DNA from: Chondrinema litorale
GTDB taxonomy: Bacteria > Bacteroidota > Bacteroidia > Cytophagales > Flammeovirgaceae
Direction: 5' to 3'
DNA: 64,000 nucleotides
NCBI RefSeq assembly: GCF_026250525.1
Contig: NZ_CP111043.1
Span: 1,539,421-1,603,420, forward strand
In this document: piece by piece, positions 55,811 to 64,000 of the stretch
Position numbering within the stretch: the stretch's first letter is position 1
Layout: each line of letters starts with the position of its first letter
Made by a program: the position numbers and the translations under genes
The notes under the pieces: generated by a model
Seen by the model: the letters and a program-made list of their open reading frames with translations, nothing else
What the model was told of the DNA's origin: nothing
The model's database searches: none

Positions 55811-56617
55811 TTACTTTGCTACGTAATTATCTATCGCATTACGTACATTACCGTATTTTTGAATGAGTGATTCAGCTTCATCTTTTTCGATGCCAAGCTC
55901 TTCCATAACCATGCGGGTAGCACGATCTACAAGTTTGGTATTACTCAATTGCATGTCTACCATCTTGTTACCTTTTACCTTACCCAACTGAATCATTACA
56001 GAGGTAGAAATCATGTTTAATACAAGCTTTTGGGCTGTTCCAGATTTCATTCTGGTACTACCTGTAACAAACTCTGGCCCTACTACTACTTCTACCGGAT
56101 ATTCAGCTTCTTTGGCTACATTGCTATTTTCATTACAAACTATACAACCTGTAAGAATTCCTTTTTCACGGGCTGTTCTTAATCCACCAATTACATAGGG
56201 AGTTCTACCAGATGCTGCAATGCCAATAAGACTATCTTTTTCATTGATATCGTATCCTTCTAAATCTTTCCATGCTTGCCCTAAATCATCTTCAGCAAAC
56301 TCTACTGCTTTTCTAATGGCAGTATCTCCACCGGCTATTAAACCAACTACTAACCCATGCGGAACCCCGTATGTTGGCGGACACTCAGAGGCATCCAAAA
56401 TACCTAACCTGCCACTTGTTCCAGCTCCAATGTAAAATAGTCTCCCACCTTGCTCCATGTTTTTCACAATTTGCTCAATAAGCGCTCCTATTTGAGGGAT
56501 TGCTTTTTCTACTGCATCCGGAACTTTTTTATCTTCTCTGTTCATATTGAAAAGCAACTCGTTTAAAGGCATGCTTTCCAAATTATTATAATTAGATGAA
56601 GATTCTGTTGTGTTCAT
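55811..56617 (-). CDS. murQ: N-acetylmuramic acid 6-phosphate etherase
   Basis: Removes the lactyl ether from MurNAc-6-phosphate, giving GlcNAc-6-phosphate, in wall recycling. The 268-residue SIS-domain protein has GGRLFYIGAGTSGRLGILDA near residue 57, SECPPTYGVP just after it, GIAASGRTPYVIGGL near residue 132, and VGPEFVTGSTRMKSGTAQKL near residue 184, all hallmarks of MurQ. It is the last gene of a three-gene unit with a MurK-like kinase and a ROK kinase. Confidence 0.95.
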   Translation of the reverse strand: MNTTESSSNYNNLESMPLNELLFNMNREDKKVPDAVEKAIPQIGALIEQIVKNMEQGGRLFYIGAGTSGRLGILDASECPPTYGVPHGLVVGLIAGGDTAIRKAVEFAEDDLGQAWKDLEGYDINEKDSLIGIAASGRTPYVIGGLRTAREKGILTGCIVCNENSNVAKEAEYPVEVVVGPEFVTGSTRMKSGTAQKLVLNMISTSVMIQLGKVKGNKMVDMQLSNTKLVDRATRMVMEELGIEKDEAESLIQKYGNVRNAIDNYVAK

Positions 56618-56637
56618 TTTATCTGGAATTTTATTAA

Positions 56638-57477
56638 TTATATGTCTTTTTCGTGAAACAGGCTTAAACCTGCTATTGGTGATTCAATTACTTTCCCTAA
56701 AGTAATGTTTAATTCAGACGCAGTATAACGAAGTATATCATTAAAATAAAAAGCTATTGAGCCAGTAAAATGTACAGGATACTCCTGATAGCCTTTATAT
56801 TTTTTTACATTTTTAACAAAAAACTGTTGAAAAGAATCGTAAAGTAATTGCTTAACATATGGATGGCTTATGTTATGATGCAAAAACCGAGTAAATTTAG
56901 CAAGAAATCGATTAGGGAATTCCTTTTTGTATACATTTTCTAATACAAACTTTTCAGTAAGGTTATATCTTTTCTGAAAACGATCTTGTAAATCCTGAGG
57001 TAAATCTCTTTTAAAAAAGGCATTTATCAATTCTCTTCCTAAAAAAGCACCACTTCCCTCATCTCCTAAAATAAAACCTAAAGGAGGTATATGATCTATA
57101 ATTTCTTCTCCATTATACAAACAAGAATTCGCACCAGTACCTAAAATACAAGCTATTCCTAATTCTTTCCCACAGGTCGCTCTGGCAGCAGCAAGTAAAT
57201 CGTTACCCACCCAAATATCAGCTAAATTACATGCGTTTTTTAGAGCATTTTCCATCAACACTTTACCATCTTCCTTACAGCCTGCCCCATAAAAAAATAC
57301 TTTATTTACTTGTTCAAGAACAGAAGTATTAAAAGTAGCAGAGATATTCTGATGAATTTCTTCTAATGACTGATAGTAAGGATTTAAACCTAGGCTCTTT
57401 TGTTGTGAGATTTTACCTGTGTTGTCAATTAACCGCCAGTCGGTTTTACTGGAACCACTATCGGCAATAAGTATCAT
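56638..57477 (-). CDS. BadF/BadG-type N-acetylhexosamine kinase (MurK/NagK-like)
   Basis: A 279-residue kinase of the BadF/BadG/BcrA/BcrD family. The phosphate-1 loop is ADSGSSKTDWRLID at the N-terminus, the middle glycine loop is ILGTGANSCLYNG near residue 116, and PLGFILGDEGSGAFLGRELI near residue 132 matches GlcNAc and MurNAc kinases. Next to murQ (20 bases apart) it most likely phosphorylates MurNAc at C6, as MurK does in Tannerella. A GlcNAc kinase role is possible as well. Confidence 0.88.
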   Translation of the reverse strand: MILIADSGSSKTDWRLIDNTGKISQQKSLGLNPYYQSLEEIHQNISATFNTSVLEQVNKVFFYGAGCKEDGKVLMENALKNACNLADIWVGNDLLAAARATCGKELGIACILGTGANSCLYNGEEIIDHIPPLGFILGDEGSGAFLGRELINAFFKRDLPQDLQDRFQKRYNLTEKFVLENVYKKEFPNRFLAKFTRFLHHNISHPYVKQLLYDSFQQFFVKNVKKYKGYQEYPVHFTGSIAFYFNDILRYTASELNITLGKVIESPIAGLSLFHEKDI

Positions 57478-57488
57478 ATATTATTTTC

Positions 57489-58400
57489 CTAGTCTTCAAT
57501 AAAGCAAAGTGAAGCAGCTCCAATTATGCCTGCATTATTACCTAAAGTAGCTAACCTAATATCCATTTTATCCATATAGTAAGGAGTTAGATATTTTTTT
57601 AGCGTTTTATTCATACTTGCCTGAACATATTCAAATGTATCAGAAACTCCTCCACCAATTAATATGGTTTTTACATCCAGCAATCTAACAGCAGAAACAA
57701 TCGACTCGCCTAAATACTTACCAACTTCAACAAATATTTCGAGCGCTAATTTATCATGCTTGTGTGCCGCTTTTACAACCTTCTTAGGATCAAGCTTGCC
57801 CATTTTAGAAAGAACAGATTTACCTTTATACCCTTCAATTGTAGTTAAGGCCATTCCCAAAATGCCTTTCTTTCCAATATTTTCTTCTATCGTTCTGCCA
57901 TTACTAGAAATAATATGCCCGATTTCCATTCCGTTACCATCACCACCTTTAAAGATCTGGCCATCAATTACAGCACCGCCACCAACACCTGTCCCAAGTG
58001 TGATAAAGATAAAATCATCAGGCATTTTACTTTTCGAAAAGTAAAATTCACCTAATGCAGCCGCATTTGCATCATTATCTGTATGAAAAATAATTTCTGG
58101 GAATTTGTCCTTCAGAATTTTAACAAAAGGCACTTTATTTAATGATGGAATATTTGGCAGCTCAAGCATGGTAAGTCTGTCTTTCGAAACTGTACCAGGC
58201 ACACCTATTCCTACTTTTTTTACCTCAGGGTTTCTCTCAAGCTGGGCGGCAAGTATTTTACTAAAGTTACCAGCAAAATCTTTATTTGCAGATACCTCTT
58301 TTGTTGGAAATTTTTCTTTATATAAAAGCTCTCCATCAGTATTAACTAAACCAAACTTTACATTGGTACCTCCTATATCAACACCTAAAAAATGTTCCAT
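57489..58400 (-). CDS. ROK-family sugar kinase
   Basis: A 303-residue kinase of the ROK family. It has GVDIGGTNVKFGLV at the start (ATP phosphate loop), TDNDANAAALGE near residue 98 with the catalytic Asp, and ITLGTGVGGGAVIDGQIF near residue 132. The GMEIGHI motif with the conserved Glu-His follows. The zinc-binding Cys cluster of most ROK kinases is absent: where CxCG would be expected it reads GRTIEENIG. It probably phosphorylates glucose or an amino-sugar. It is the first gene of the murQ unit. Confidence 0.88.
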   Translation of the reverse strand: MEHFLGVDIGGTNVKFGLVNTDGELLYKEKFPTKEVSANKDFAGNFSKILAAQLERNPEVKKVGIGVPGTVSKDRLTMLELPNIPSLNKVPFVKILKDKFPEIIFHTDNDANAAALGEFYFSKSKMPDDFIFITLGTGVGGGAVIDGQIFKGGDGNGMEIGHIISSNGRTIEENIGKKGILGMALTTIEGYKGKSVLSKMGKLDPKKVVKAAHKHDKLALEIFVEVGKYLGESIVSAVRLLDVKTILIGGGVSDTFEYVQASMNKTLKKYLTPYYMDKMDIRLATLGNNAGIIGAASLCFIED

Positions 58401-58540
58401 TGAATATATAATATCTATATAATTATGATATAACGAATCATGTATAACACTAACTTTTGGATAATGCTATTGTAAAAAACTTTGTAATAATAATGAAAAA
58501 GAAATTTTAGGCCAATCCAGAGTTACATTATTATGAATAA

Positions 58541-60670
58541 CTACCTAGAAGTTATGAAAACTGGCTCATTACTAATTAGTAATTGTTCAACCTTTAAAAC
58601 ATTAGTTTCACCTTTAAAACCACTTAAATACTTCTCTGAAACTCTAATTATACCCAAAATTCTCTGGTTATTTTGTTTTAACTCACCACTTAAGGTTCCA
58701 GTCCCTTTAATATGTGGGTCTCGGCTATATTTTAGTAGCTCTTTAGAGCCAAAGCTATCGATCAGTTGATGAAACTTGTAATTATCTTTCCTATATATAT
58801 TGTAAAACTCGGGGTCTTCTTCATCTAGAATTTTCCCTTCGTATACAGCTAGTTTTCTTAATGCCATTTCTCCAATAGTATAAATATAAGCTTGCGCAAG
58901 TAGGGCATCTTCGTAAGTTACTACATCCTCATAAGTTTTACCACCTACATATCTTGGGAAAATTTGAACCTTGCTATCAATATAAGAATTAATCCAACCT
59001 AAATCTTCATTTTCTATAAAAGTAAAAGACGCATATTTTGCCAGTGAGTCTAAATACTCTACATGCCTTAATATTTTACGTCGCATATCGCTAATATCAA
59101 ATCCTACAAATACCTCTTTCCCACTAAAGTCTTTCATCTTATAAGGATTCAATTCAAACTGAATATTATGTTCTATATCTTTATAATCAATTTCGTGTTT
59201 TTTTAATTCTACCGCAAGCCTCTTAATTATATACTGCTGTGTAAAATTCATTCTCGCTTGAACAATTTCGCGAGCTTTATCTACAGTAATAGATTTTTTT
59301 AAGGCAGGGTCAACTACATCTTCTGAATTTCTGTAGTTCCCAAAAAGATCGTAATTATACCTATATGGTTTTAAGCAGAGCAACTCAAGACTATCTTTTA
59401 CCATTAGCCAATCTCTCATCGCAGTCTCAGGAAAAGGTAATGAAGCGGCTATTTTCACCTTTACAACATTATCTGGACCTGTCTTAAATATTTTTACAAT
59501 TTCTCTAATTACTTTGTCTTCTATCTTATTTCTAATATCGATACTATTAAGAAAGTGTACTTGAGATATTACCCGATAAGACTCAAACACAGCTTCATGA
59601 TCTTCCAAGTCTTCAAGTAAATGTTCGAAGTCTTCAGGATTTTCATCTTTACCTTCTTTAAATTTCACATAGTCTATAAAAACAGGAATTTTTTCGTGCT
59701 GAGCATAAAAAACTTTTTGAAGTATAAAACTAAAAATATTTGATACCCTCACACATCCACCCGAAAGATTCATTCCCAGTTGATCGACCCTATTTGTGCC
59801 ATGTACGTACAGATGCCTCTCAGCTGAATTACTATTATTTACCTTTGCTGCGACAGTATCTCCTTTGTACAAGTCATCAACTGCCTTAAGCGGGAGTATT
59901 TCATCACCTATATTTTGCCCCTTTAAAGCAAACTGATTGCTACAGATATACGCTTTCTCCTTTTTGGTAGAAACTCTATGAAGGTATTTTGCTTCGCTTA
60001 ACCATCGCTGATACTGCAACTTTCTAAACATATCAGTTACAGAACCAGTCATGGTAATATTCTCTTTATAAGATACTCGACCAGATGTTGAAAGAAAGAA
60101 ACCTAGAGGGGTTTTATCTGAATCTTTGTTATAGCCAGTTCCTCGCCATGCAGTTGAACAATATACTTCTAGAATCACACCATTACGCAAGTTTATTAAA
60201 TAGGCTCTTTGTCCTCCTTTACCTTTTGATGCTGCATTTACAAACAAGCCATAACCTTGTTTATACCCTTTTATATTTCGAACATATTCTATTTGTTCTT
60301 TAAATTTTTCGTGAACCAGATTAAAGCGTTCTGGATTTAAATTTTTTGACAATATACGCCCTGTAAAAATTGCCTCTTTGTTAAGAAGTTGCTGCTGATG
60401 GGCTGATAGAGAATTATAGTTATAGACTAGTTCGTCTAAAAATGCTTGAGAAAAGCTTTTGAGATCGAGTGGCATTTTTGCCATTTCATCTACCAAATTT
60501 CTTATCGCTCTTGAACCTGTTGTGATTTGATCAAGAGTGATTGTAGTAGAATCATTTATGCATATTTCTTCTGCCTGTGTAGCCTTTGGTTGTATAAAAC
60601 AACAAAAAGTCACAAGGACGAAGGTTAGGTTAAATAAGCTGCTGGTAATATTTGGATTATCTGTTTGCAT
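58541..60670 (-). CDS. Exported L,D-transpeptidase (YkuD-like) catalytic protein
   Basis: A 709-residue protein. The ATG at 60670 gives a signal peptide (hydrophobic FNLTFVLVTFCCFI); a GTG lies seven codons upstream. An N-terminal helical region precedes the YkuD-like domain (about residues 130-330). Its catalytic block reads LYVHGTN, then LSGGCVRVSNIF, with the His, Gly-Cys and Arg expected for cysteine transpeptidases. The remaining 380 residues are a helical extension of unknown role. It probably forms 3-3 crosslinks in peptidoglycan or processes murein. It lies 140 bases upstream of the MurNAc-recycling unit on the same strand. Confidence 0.86.
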   Translation of the reverse strand: MQTDNPNITSSLFNLTFVLVTFCCFIQPKATQAEEICINDSTTITLDQITTGSRAIRNLVDEMAKMPLDLKSFSQAFLDELVYNYNSLSAHQQQLLNKEAIFTGRILSKNLNPERFNLVHEKFKEQIEYVRNIKGYKQGYGLFVNAASKGKGGQRAYLINLRNGVILEVYCSTAWRGTGYNKDSDKTPLGFFLSTSGRVSYKENITMTGSVTDMFRKLQYQRWLSEAKYLHRVSTKKEKAYICSNQFALKGQNIGDEILPLKAVDDLYKGDTVAAKVNNSNSAERHLYVHGTNRVDQLGMNLSGGCVRVSNIFSFILQKVFYAQHEKIPVFIDYVKFKEGKDENPEDFEHLLEDLEDHEAVFESYRVISQVHFLNSIDIRNKIEDKVIREIVKIFKTGPDNVVKVKIAASLPFPETAMRDWLMVKDSLELLCLKPYRYNYDLFGNYRNSEDVVDPALKKSITVDKAREIVQARMNFTQQYIIKRLAVELKKHEIDYKDIEHNIQFELNPYKMKDFSGKEVFVGFDISDMRRKILRHVEYLDSLAKYASFTFIENEDLGWINSYIDSKVQIFPRYVGGKTYEDVVTYEDALLAQAYIYTIGEMALRKLAVYEGKILDEEDPEFYNIYRKDNYKFHQLIDSFGSKELLKYSRDPHIKGTGTLSGELKQNNQRILGIIRVSEKYLSGFKGETNVLKVEQLLISNEPVFITSR

Positions 60671-61182
60671 GTTAGTATGCGTCAAATTCACCTCAGATGA
60701 ATCTAAAACTATACCTCGTAAATGCTTGTGTAATAATTCCCCTTATTTAACATATTATCAGAATTATAAACGGATTTTAAAAAAAAGAATCAGATTCTGA
60801 AAAGTGGATATTTACATTTATTAAATAATGAAAATGTAATTTTCTTTAGTTATTTCTAGGAACCATCTTATAAATACCAACAATTTGAGGACTTCATACT
60901 AAAAAATAGATTTTAGAACAAAATTTTAAGATACCGAAGTAATTTTTTTAGTTGAATGTAATTAAAATGTAGCCTACATTTCCTATTTTGGGATTATCTA
61001 AGTTGAATCACTCTTATAATGGGACTCTTCTTTGATTACATTTTTCAATTTTGGCAATGCCCTGTTTCTATATTTGTTCCTAAAAAACATTATGCAAACA
61101 ATCTTAACCTGCCAAAGTTCTTACTTCTCTAAGATTTGATATAAAAATTATCATTGTTAATCTTACAGTCAGGTTGATTCAT
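60671..61182. other. Gene-free region between divergent genes
   Basis: About 510 AT-rich bases upstream of both the L,D-transpeptidase gene (minus) and parE (plus). Apart from the parE promoter at its right edge I see no gene, repeat or RNA fold that stands out. Confidence 0.5.
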
Positions 61183-61214
61183 TTTGTGTAAATCGAGAAG
61201 TACAACTAAATTTG
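61183..61214 (+). promoter_or_regulatory. Promoter of parE
   Basis: TTTG (61183-61186), 20 bases, TAAATTTG (61207-61214). This is an exact match to the Bacteroidota pattern. The start point would be near 61221, leaving a 50-base leader. Confidence 0.82.
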
Positions 61215-61270
61215 TCTCCACTTTTTTTTACTTTCAGGTTTTGTAAAAAATATCTTTTAAATAATTATAT

Positions 61271-63169
61271 ATGTCACAGCCAGTAACTTATAACGAAGAT
61301 AGTATTAAGTCACTCGAACCGAGAGAGCATATCAGGTTAAGACCGGGTATGTATATAGGTAAACTCGGTGATGGATCAGCTCCTGATGATGGTATCTATG
61401 TGTTAGTAAAAGAGATTATAGATAACTCTATTGACGAACACATGATGGGCTTCGGAAAAATAATCGAAGTGACTGTAGAAGATGCAGCTGTAGAAATAAG
61501 AGATTACGGGCGAGGCATTCCACTAGGTAAAGTAATAGATTGTGTTTCTAAAATAAACACAGGTGCAAAATACGACTCTAATGCTTTCCAAAAATCGGTG
61601 GGTTTAAATGGAGTTGGTACAAAAGCAGTAAATGCCTTAGCTAGCACCTTTGTAGTAACTGCTGTGAGAGATGGCAAAATGAAAACAGCAGAGTTTGAAA
61701 GAGGTGAGCTAGTAAAAGATCATAAAATAGAAGCTTCCAATGAGAAAAACGGAACCAGAGTTAGATTTTCTCCCGATGGCACCATCTTTAAGAACTATAG
61801 ATTTATTCCCGAATATCTCGAAAATCAAATCTGGAATTATGCTTATCTAAATGCAGGTCTTACTATTAAATTTAATGGCAAGAAGTATTTTTCTGAAAAA
61901 GGATTATTAGACCTACTAAGCAGAAAAGCAGATGAGGAAGCATTAAGATATCCGATTATCCACTTAAGAGGAAATGATATAGAATTAGCTCTTACTCATG
62001 CCAATCAATATGGCGAAGACTATTATTCATTTGTAAATGGCCAGTTTACTACGCAAGGTGGTACGCACCTTTCTTCTTTTAGAGAAGCTGTAGTTAAAAC
62101 TGTAAGAGATCATTTTAATAAAAACTTTGATGCAATGGATGTAAGAGCATCTATTGTTGCAGCGATTAGTGTAAGGGTACAAGAACCAGTTTTTGAATCT
62201 CAGACTAAAACTAAACTTGGTTCTATCAATATGTCTCCGGATGGAGAAACTATCCGTAAGTATGTGCTAGACTTTGTGAAGAAAGATTTAGATGACTATC
62301 TCCACAAAAATCCTGAGACAGCTCAGGCTATGCTCAAAAGAATCTTGCAATCTGAAAGAGAAAGGAAAGAAATTGCAGGAATTAAAAAGATTGCAAACGA
62401 CAGAGCTAAAAAAGCTAATCTTCACAATAAAAAATTAAGAGACTGTAAGCTTCATTTAAACGATAGAGGTAAAAACGATGAAGAAAAGAAGTATGAAACT
62501 ACTCTTTTCATTACCGAGGGTGACTCTGCCAGTGGAAGTATTACTAAATCTCGTAATGTAGAAACACAAGCTGTTTTTAGTTTGAGAGGTAAGCCACTTA
62601 ACTGCTACTCATTAACCAAAAAAGTGGTTTACGAAAATGAAGAGTTTAATCTATTACAACACGCTCTAAATATTGAAGACGGCATTGATGGACTTCGTTA
62701 CAACAAAATTGTAATTGCTACTGATGCCGACGTAGATGGTATGCACATTAGACTATTAATGCTTACATTCTTTCTACAGTTTTTCCCTGAACTAGTTCGT
62801 GCAGGTCACCTTTATATTCTTGAAACACCTCTATTTAGAGTAAGAAACAAGCAGAAAACTATTTACTGCTATTCTGATGAAGAAAGAATAAATGCGATTA
62901 ATCAGCTTGGTAACAAACCAGAGATTACTCGATTTAAAGGTTTAGGCGAGATTTCGCCAGACGAATTCGGTGGCTTTATTGGCGAAAACATTAGACTTGA
63001 GCCAATTATCTTGAAAAAAGAAACTTCAATATCTGGACTTCTTAAATATTTTATGGGTAAAAACACACCTGACCGTCAGGAATTTATTATTAACCACCTA
63101 AAAGTTGAGAAGGATGTAGTAGAGGAAAACAGAAAAGCAAAAGAAGCTCTACAAACAGAAACTGTATAA
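61271..63169 (+). CDS. parE: DNA topoisomerase IV subunit B
   Basis: A 632-residue type IIA topoisomerase ATPase subunit, which with ParC unlinks daughter chromosomes. The GHKL ATPase has [25 protein letters not shown] (Mg-binding Asn), [11 protein letters not shown] and [14 protein letters not shown]. The TOPRIM part has [16 protein letters not shown] and [12 protein letters not shown]. The C-terminus, [15 protein letters not shown], follows. Length and the absence of a GyrB-type insertion favour ParE over GyrB, although the two are close relatives. It has its own promoter. Confidence 0.9.
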   Translation: MSQPVTYNEDSIKSLEPREHIRLRPGMYIGKLGDGSAPDDGIYVLVKEIIDNSIDEHMMGFGKIIEVTVEDAAVEIRDYGRGIPLGKVIDCVSKINTGAKYDSNAFQKSVGLNGVGTKAVNALASTFVVTAVRDGKMKTAEFERGELVKDHKIEASNEKNGTRVRFSPDGTIFKNYRFIPEYLENQIWNYAYLNAGLTIKFNGKKYFSEKGLLDLLSRKADEEALRYPIIHLRGNDIELALTHANQYGEDYYSFVNGQFTTQGGTHLSSFREAVVKTVRDHFNKNFDAMDVRASIVAAISVRVQEPVFESQTKTKLGSINMSPDGETIRKYVLDFVKKDLDDYLHKNPETAQAMLKRILQSERERKEIAGIKKIANDRAKKANLHNKKLRDCKLHLNDRGKNDEEKKYETTLFITEGDSASGSITKSRNVETQAVFSLRGKPLNCYSLTKKVVYENEEFNLLQHALNIEDGIDGLRYNKIVIATDADVDGMHIRLLMLTFFLQFFPELVRAGHLYILETPLFRVRNKQKTIYCYSDEERINAINQLGNKPEITRFKGLGEISPDEFGGFIGENIRLEPIILKKETSISGLLKYFMGKNTPDRQEFIINHLKVEKDVVEENRKAKEALQTETV

Positions 63170-63201
63170 TTATTCAAAATTGCTTGAATCTATAAAGTGC
63201 T

Positions 63202-63714
63202 ATGAATATTTCAGAAGCATTATTAAAAGAACACTCCAAAGCCAACTCCTTAAACATTGCAGAGTATATTGGGGAAGACAAAGTTAGATTCAAGCAATTA
63301 ATTGAAATTTTTATAGGTGAAGAATACAGACTTGTACAAAGATCTGCTTGGGTGCTCAGCATTATCGCTGAAAAGCACCCTTTTTTAATTAAGCCTTATT
63401 TATCGCTACTCGTAAAACAACTGCACAATCCCAAACACGACACAGTTAAAAGGAATATTCTACGAATCTTACAGTTTATTGAAATTCCAGATGAGTTAAT
63501 GGGTGAGCTTGCCGATATTTGTTTTAACTTTTTAACAAGTGGTAAAGAAGCTATTGCAATTAAAGTTTTTGCTATAACAGTACTTGAAAAAATTGTGAGG
63601 CAATATCCAGAATTAAAATACGAGCTCATTATTATAATTGAAGATCAAATGCCTTATAGTAGTGCTGGTTTTAAATCCCGAGGCACTAAAATTCTTAAAG
63701 CCTTAAAAAAATAA
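63202..63714 (+). CDS. HEAT-like helical repeat protein
   Basis: A 170-residue protein made of paired helices that look like HEAT or ARM repeats (RLVQRSAWVLSIIAEKHPFL, then KPYLSLLVKQLHNPKHDTVK). No enzyme motif is seen. It starts 32 bases after the parE stop on the same strand, so it is probably co-transcribed. A role as a protein-interaction scaffold is possible, but nothing specific can be said. Confidence 0.78.
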   Translation: MNISEALLKEHSKANSLNIAEYIGEDKVRFKQLIEIFIGEEYRLVQRSAWVLSIIAEKHPFLIKPYLSLLVKQLHNPKHDTVKRNILRILQFIEIPDELMGELADICFNFLTSGKEAIAIKVFAITVLEKIVRQYPELKYELIIIIEDQMPYSSAGFKSRGTKILKALKK

Positions 63715-63786
63715 GAATCCCCACACATTTTGCTGTATTTTTGCTTTGATAATCAATATTATTTAGCAAAATCATATCATTTTAAA

Positions 63787-64000
63787 ATGAAATTATCCAA
63801 TTCTTCAACCATACTTATTTACTTACTATTTACTTTAATTTCGTGCGATTCTAGTGAAAAAGAACAGTTAAGGCATGAAATAGAAAAGTTAAGGTCCGAA
63901 ATTAAAGATACTGAGGCCTATAATAACACAATGGCAAGTCAGATCAACGAGGTTGACATGATGCTAGACTCCATCGAAAGATCTCAAAACATATTAAATA
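63787..64000 (+). CDS. Coiled-coil lipoprotein, 3' truncated by the window
   Basis: The frame opens with ATG at 63787 and is still open at the window end, giving 71 residues so far. It begins with a lipoprotein signal (IYLLFTLISC, lipobox Cys at about residue 20), then an acidic-basic coiled-coil segment (EKEQLRHEIEKLRSEIKD). It resembles the small coiled-coil lipoproteins common in Bacteroidota. It lies 72 bases after the HEAT-like gene on the same strand. A TATTTTTG box (63736-63743) may be a promoter element. Confidence 0.7.
   Translation, partial: MKLSNSSTILIYLLFTLISCDSSEKEQLRHEIEKLRSEIKDTEAYNNTMASQINEVDMMLDSIERSQNILN

Overview
The window is AT-rich chromosomal DNA from a member of the Bacteroidota, most likely the order Cytophagales (Flexithrix/Flammeovirga-like). 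This is inferred from the gene families (UpxY-type antiterminator, DUF2723 and DUF4834 proteins, short CarB, PorE-like OmpA lipoprotein, ParE), from several promoter-like sites matching the Bacteroidota pattern TTTG-N19/20-TAnnTTTG, and from the lack of obvious Shine-Dalgarno sequences. Both window ends cut through genes.

Layout. Bases 1-14060 hold mostly housekeeping genes: a truncated cyclic-nucleotide/CBS/nucleotidyltransferase protein, a TIM-barrel sugar isomerase, a quinone-oxidoreductase-like enzyme, two large membrane proteins, carB, and a divergent Hsp90. Bases 14776-15370 hold the strangest object: three tandem 145-149 nt tRNA-like RNAs on an exact 179-bp period. They have their own promoter match and terminator, a canonical T-arm, a Leu/Ser-like D-arm, an apparent AUC anticodon loop, and a roughly 75-nt structured variable arm with compensatory changes. 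A second candidate RNA family, a 40-nt invariant core between two hairpins, has two copies (5455-5564 plus and 14207-14318 minus). Bases 15389-26670 carry hydrolases, an HNH-like/AP2 protein, gamma-glutamyltransferase, NAD kinase and a DUF2723 protein. Bases 26671-30410 are an insertion hotspot where a complete IS1182-like element has split an older transposase gene; removing it and one target-site copy restores a 446-codon frame.

Bases 30581-47419 are a minus-strand surface-polysaccharide locus. UpxY comes first, followed by a strong hairpin terminator. Then come nucleotide-sugar enzymes, a methyltransferase, Wzx, Wzy, four glycosyltransferases, a sulfotransferase, a VanZ protein and an acetyltransferase. 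The locus ends with a probable WbpV/WbpL/WbpM-like set that makes and attaches the first deoxy-aminosugar. The product is inferred to be an acidic, acetylated and possibly sulfated glycan assembled on a lipid carrier.

Bases 47825-64000 return to core functions: a degenerate-LytM EnvC-like protein, bifunctional HisB, DapF, a PorE-like OmpA lipoprotein, an orphan LytS-type kinase, a MurNAc-recycling group (ROK kinase, MurK-like kinase, MurQ) beside an L,D-transpeptidase, and parE. Cell-wall turnover is the main theme of this part.
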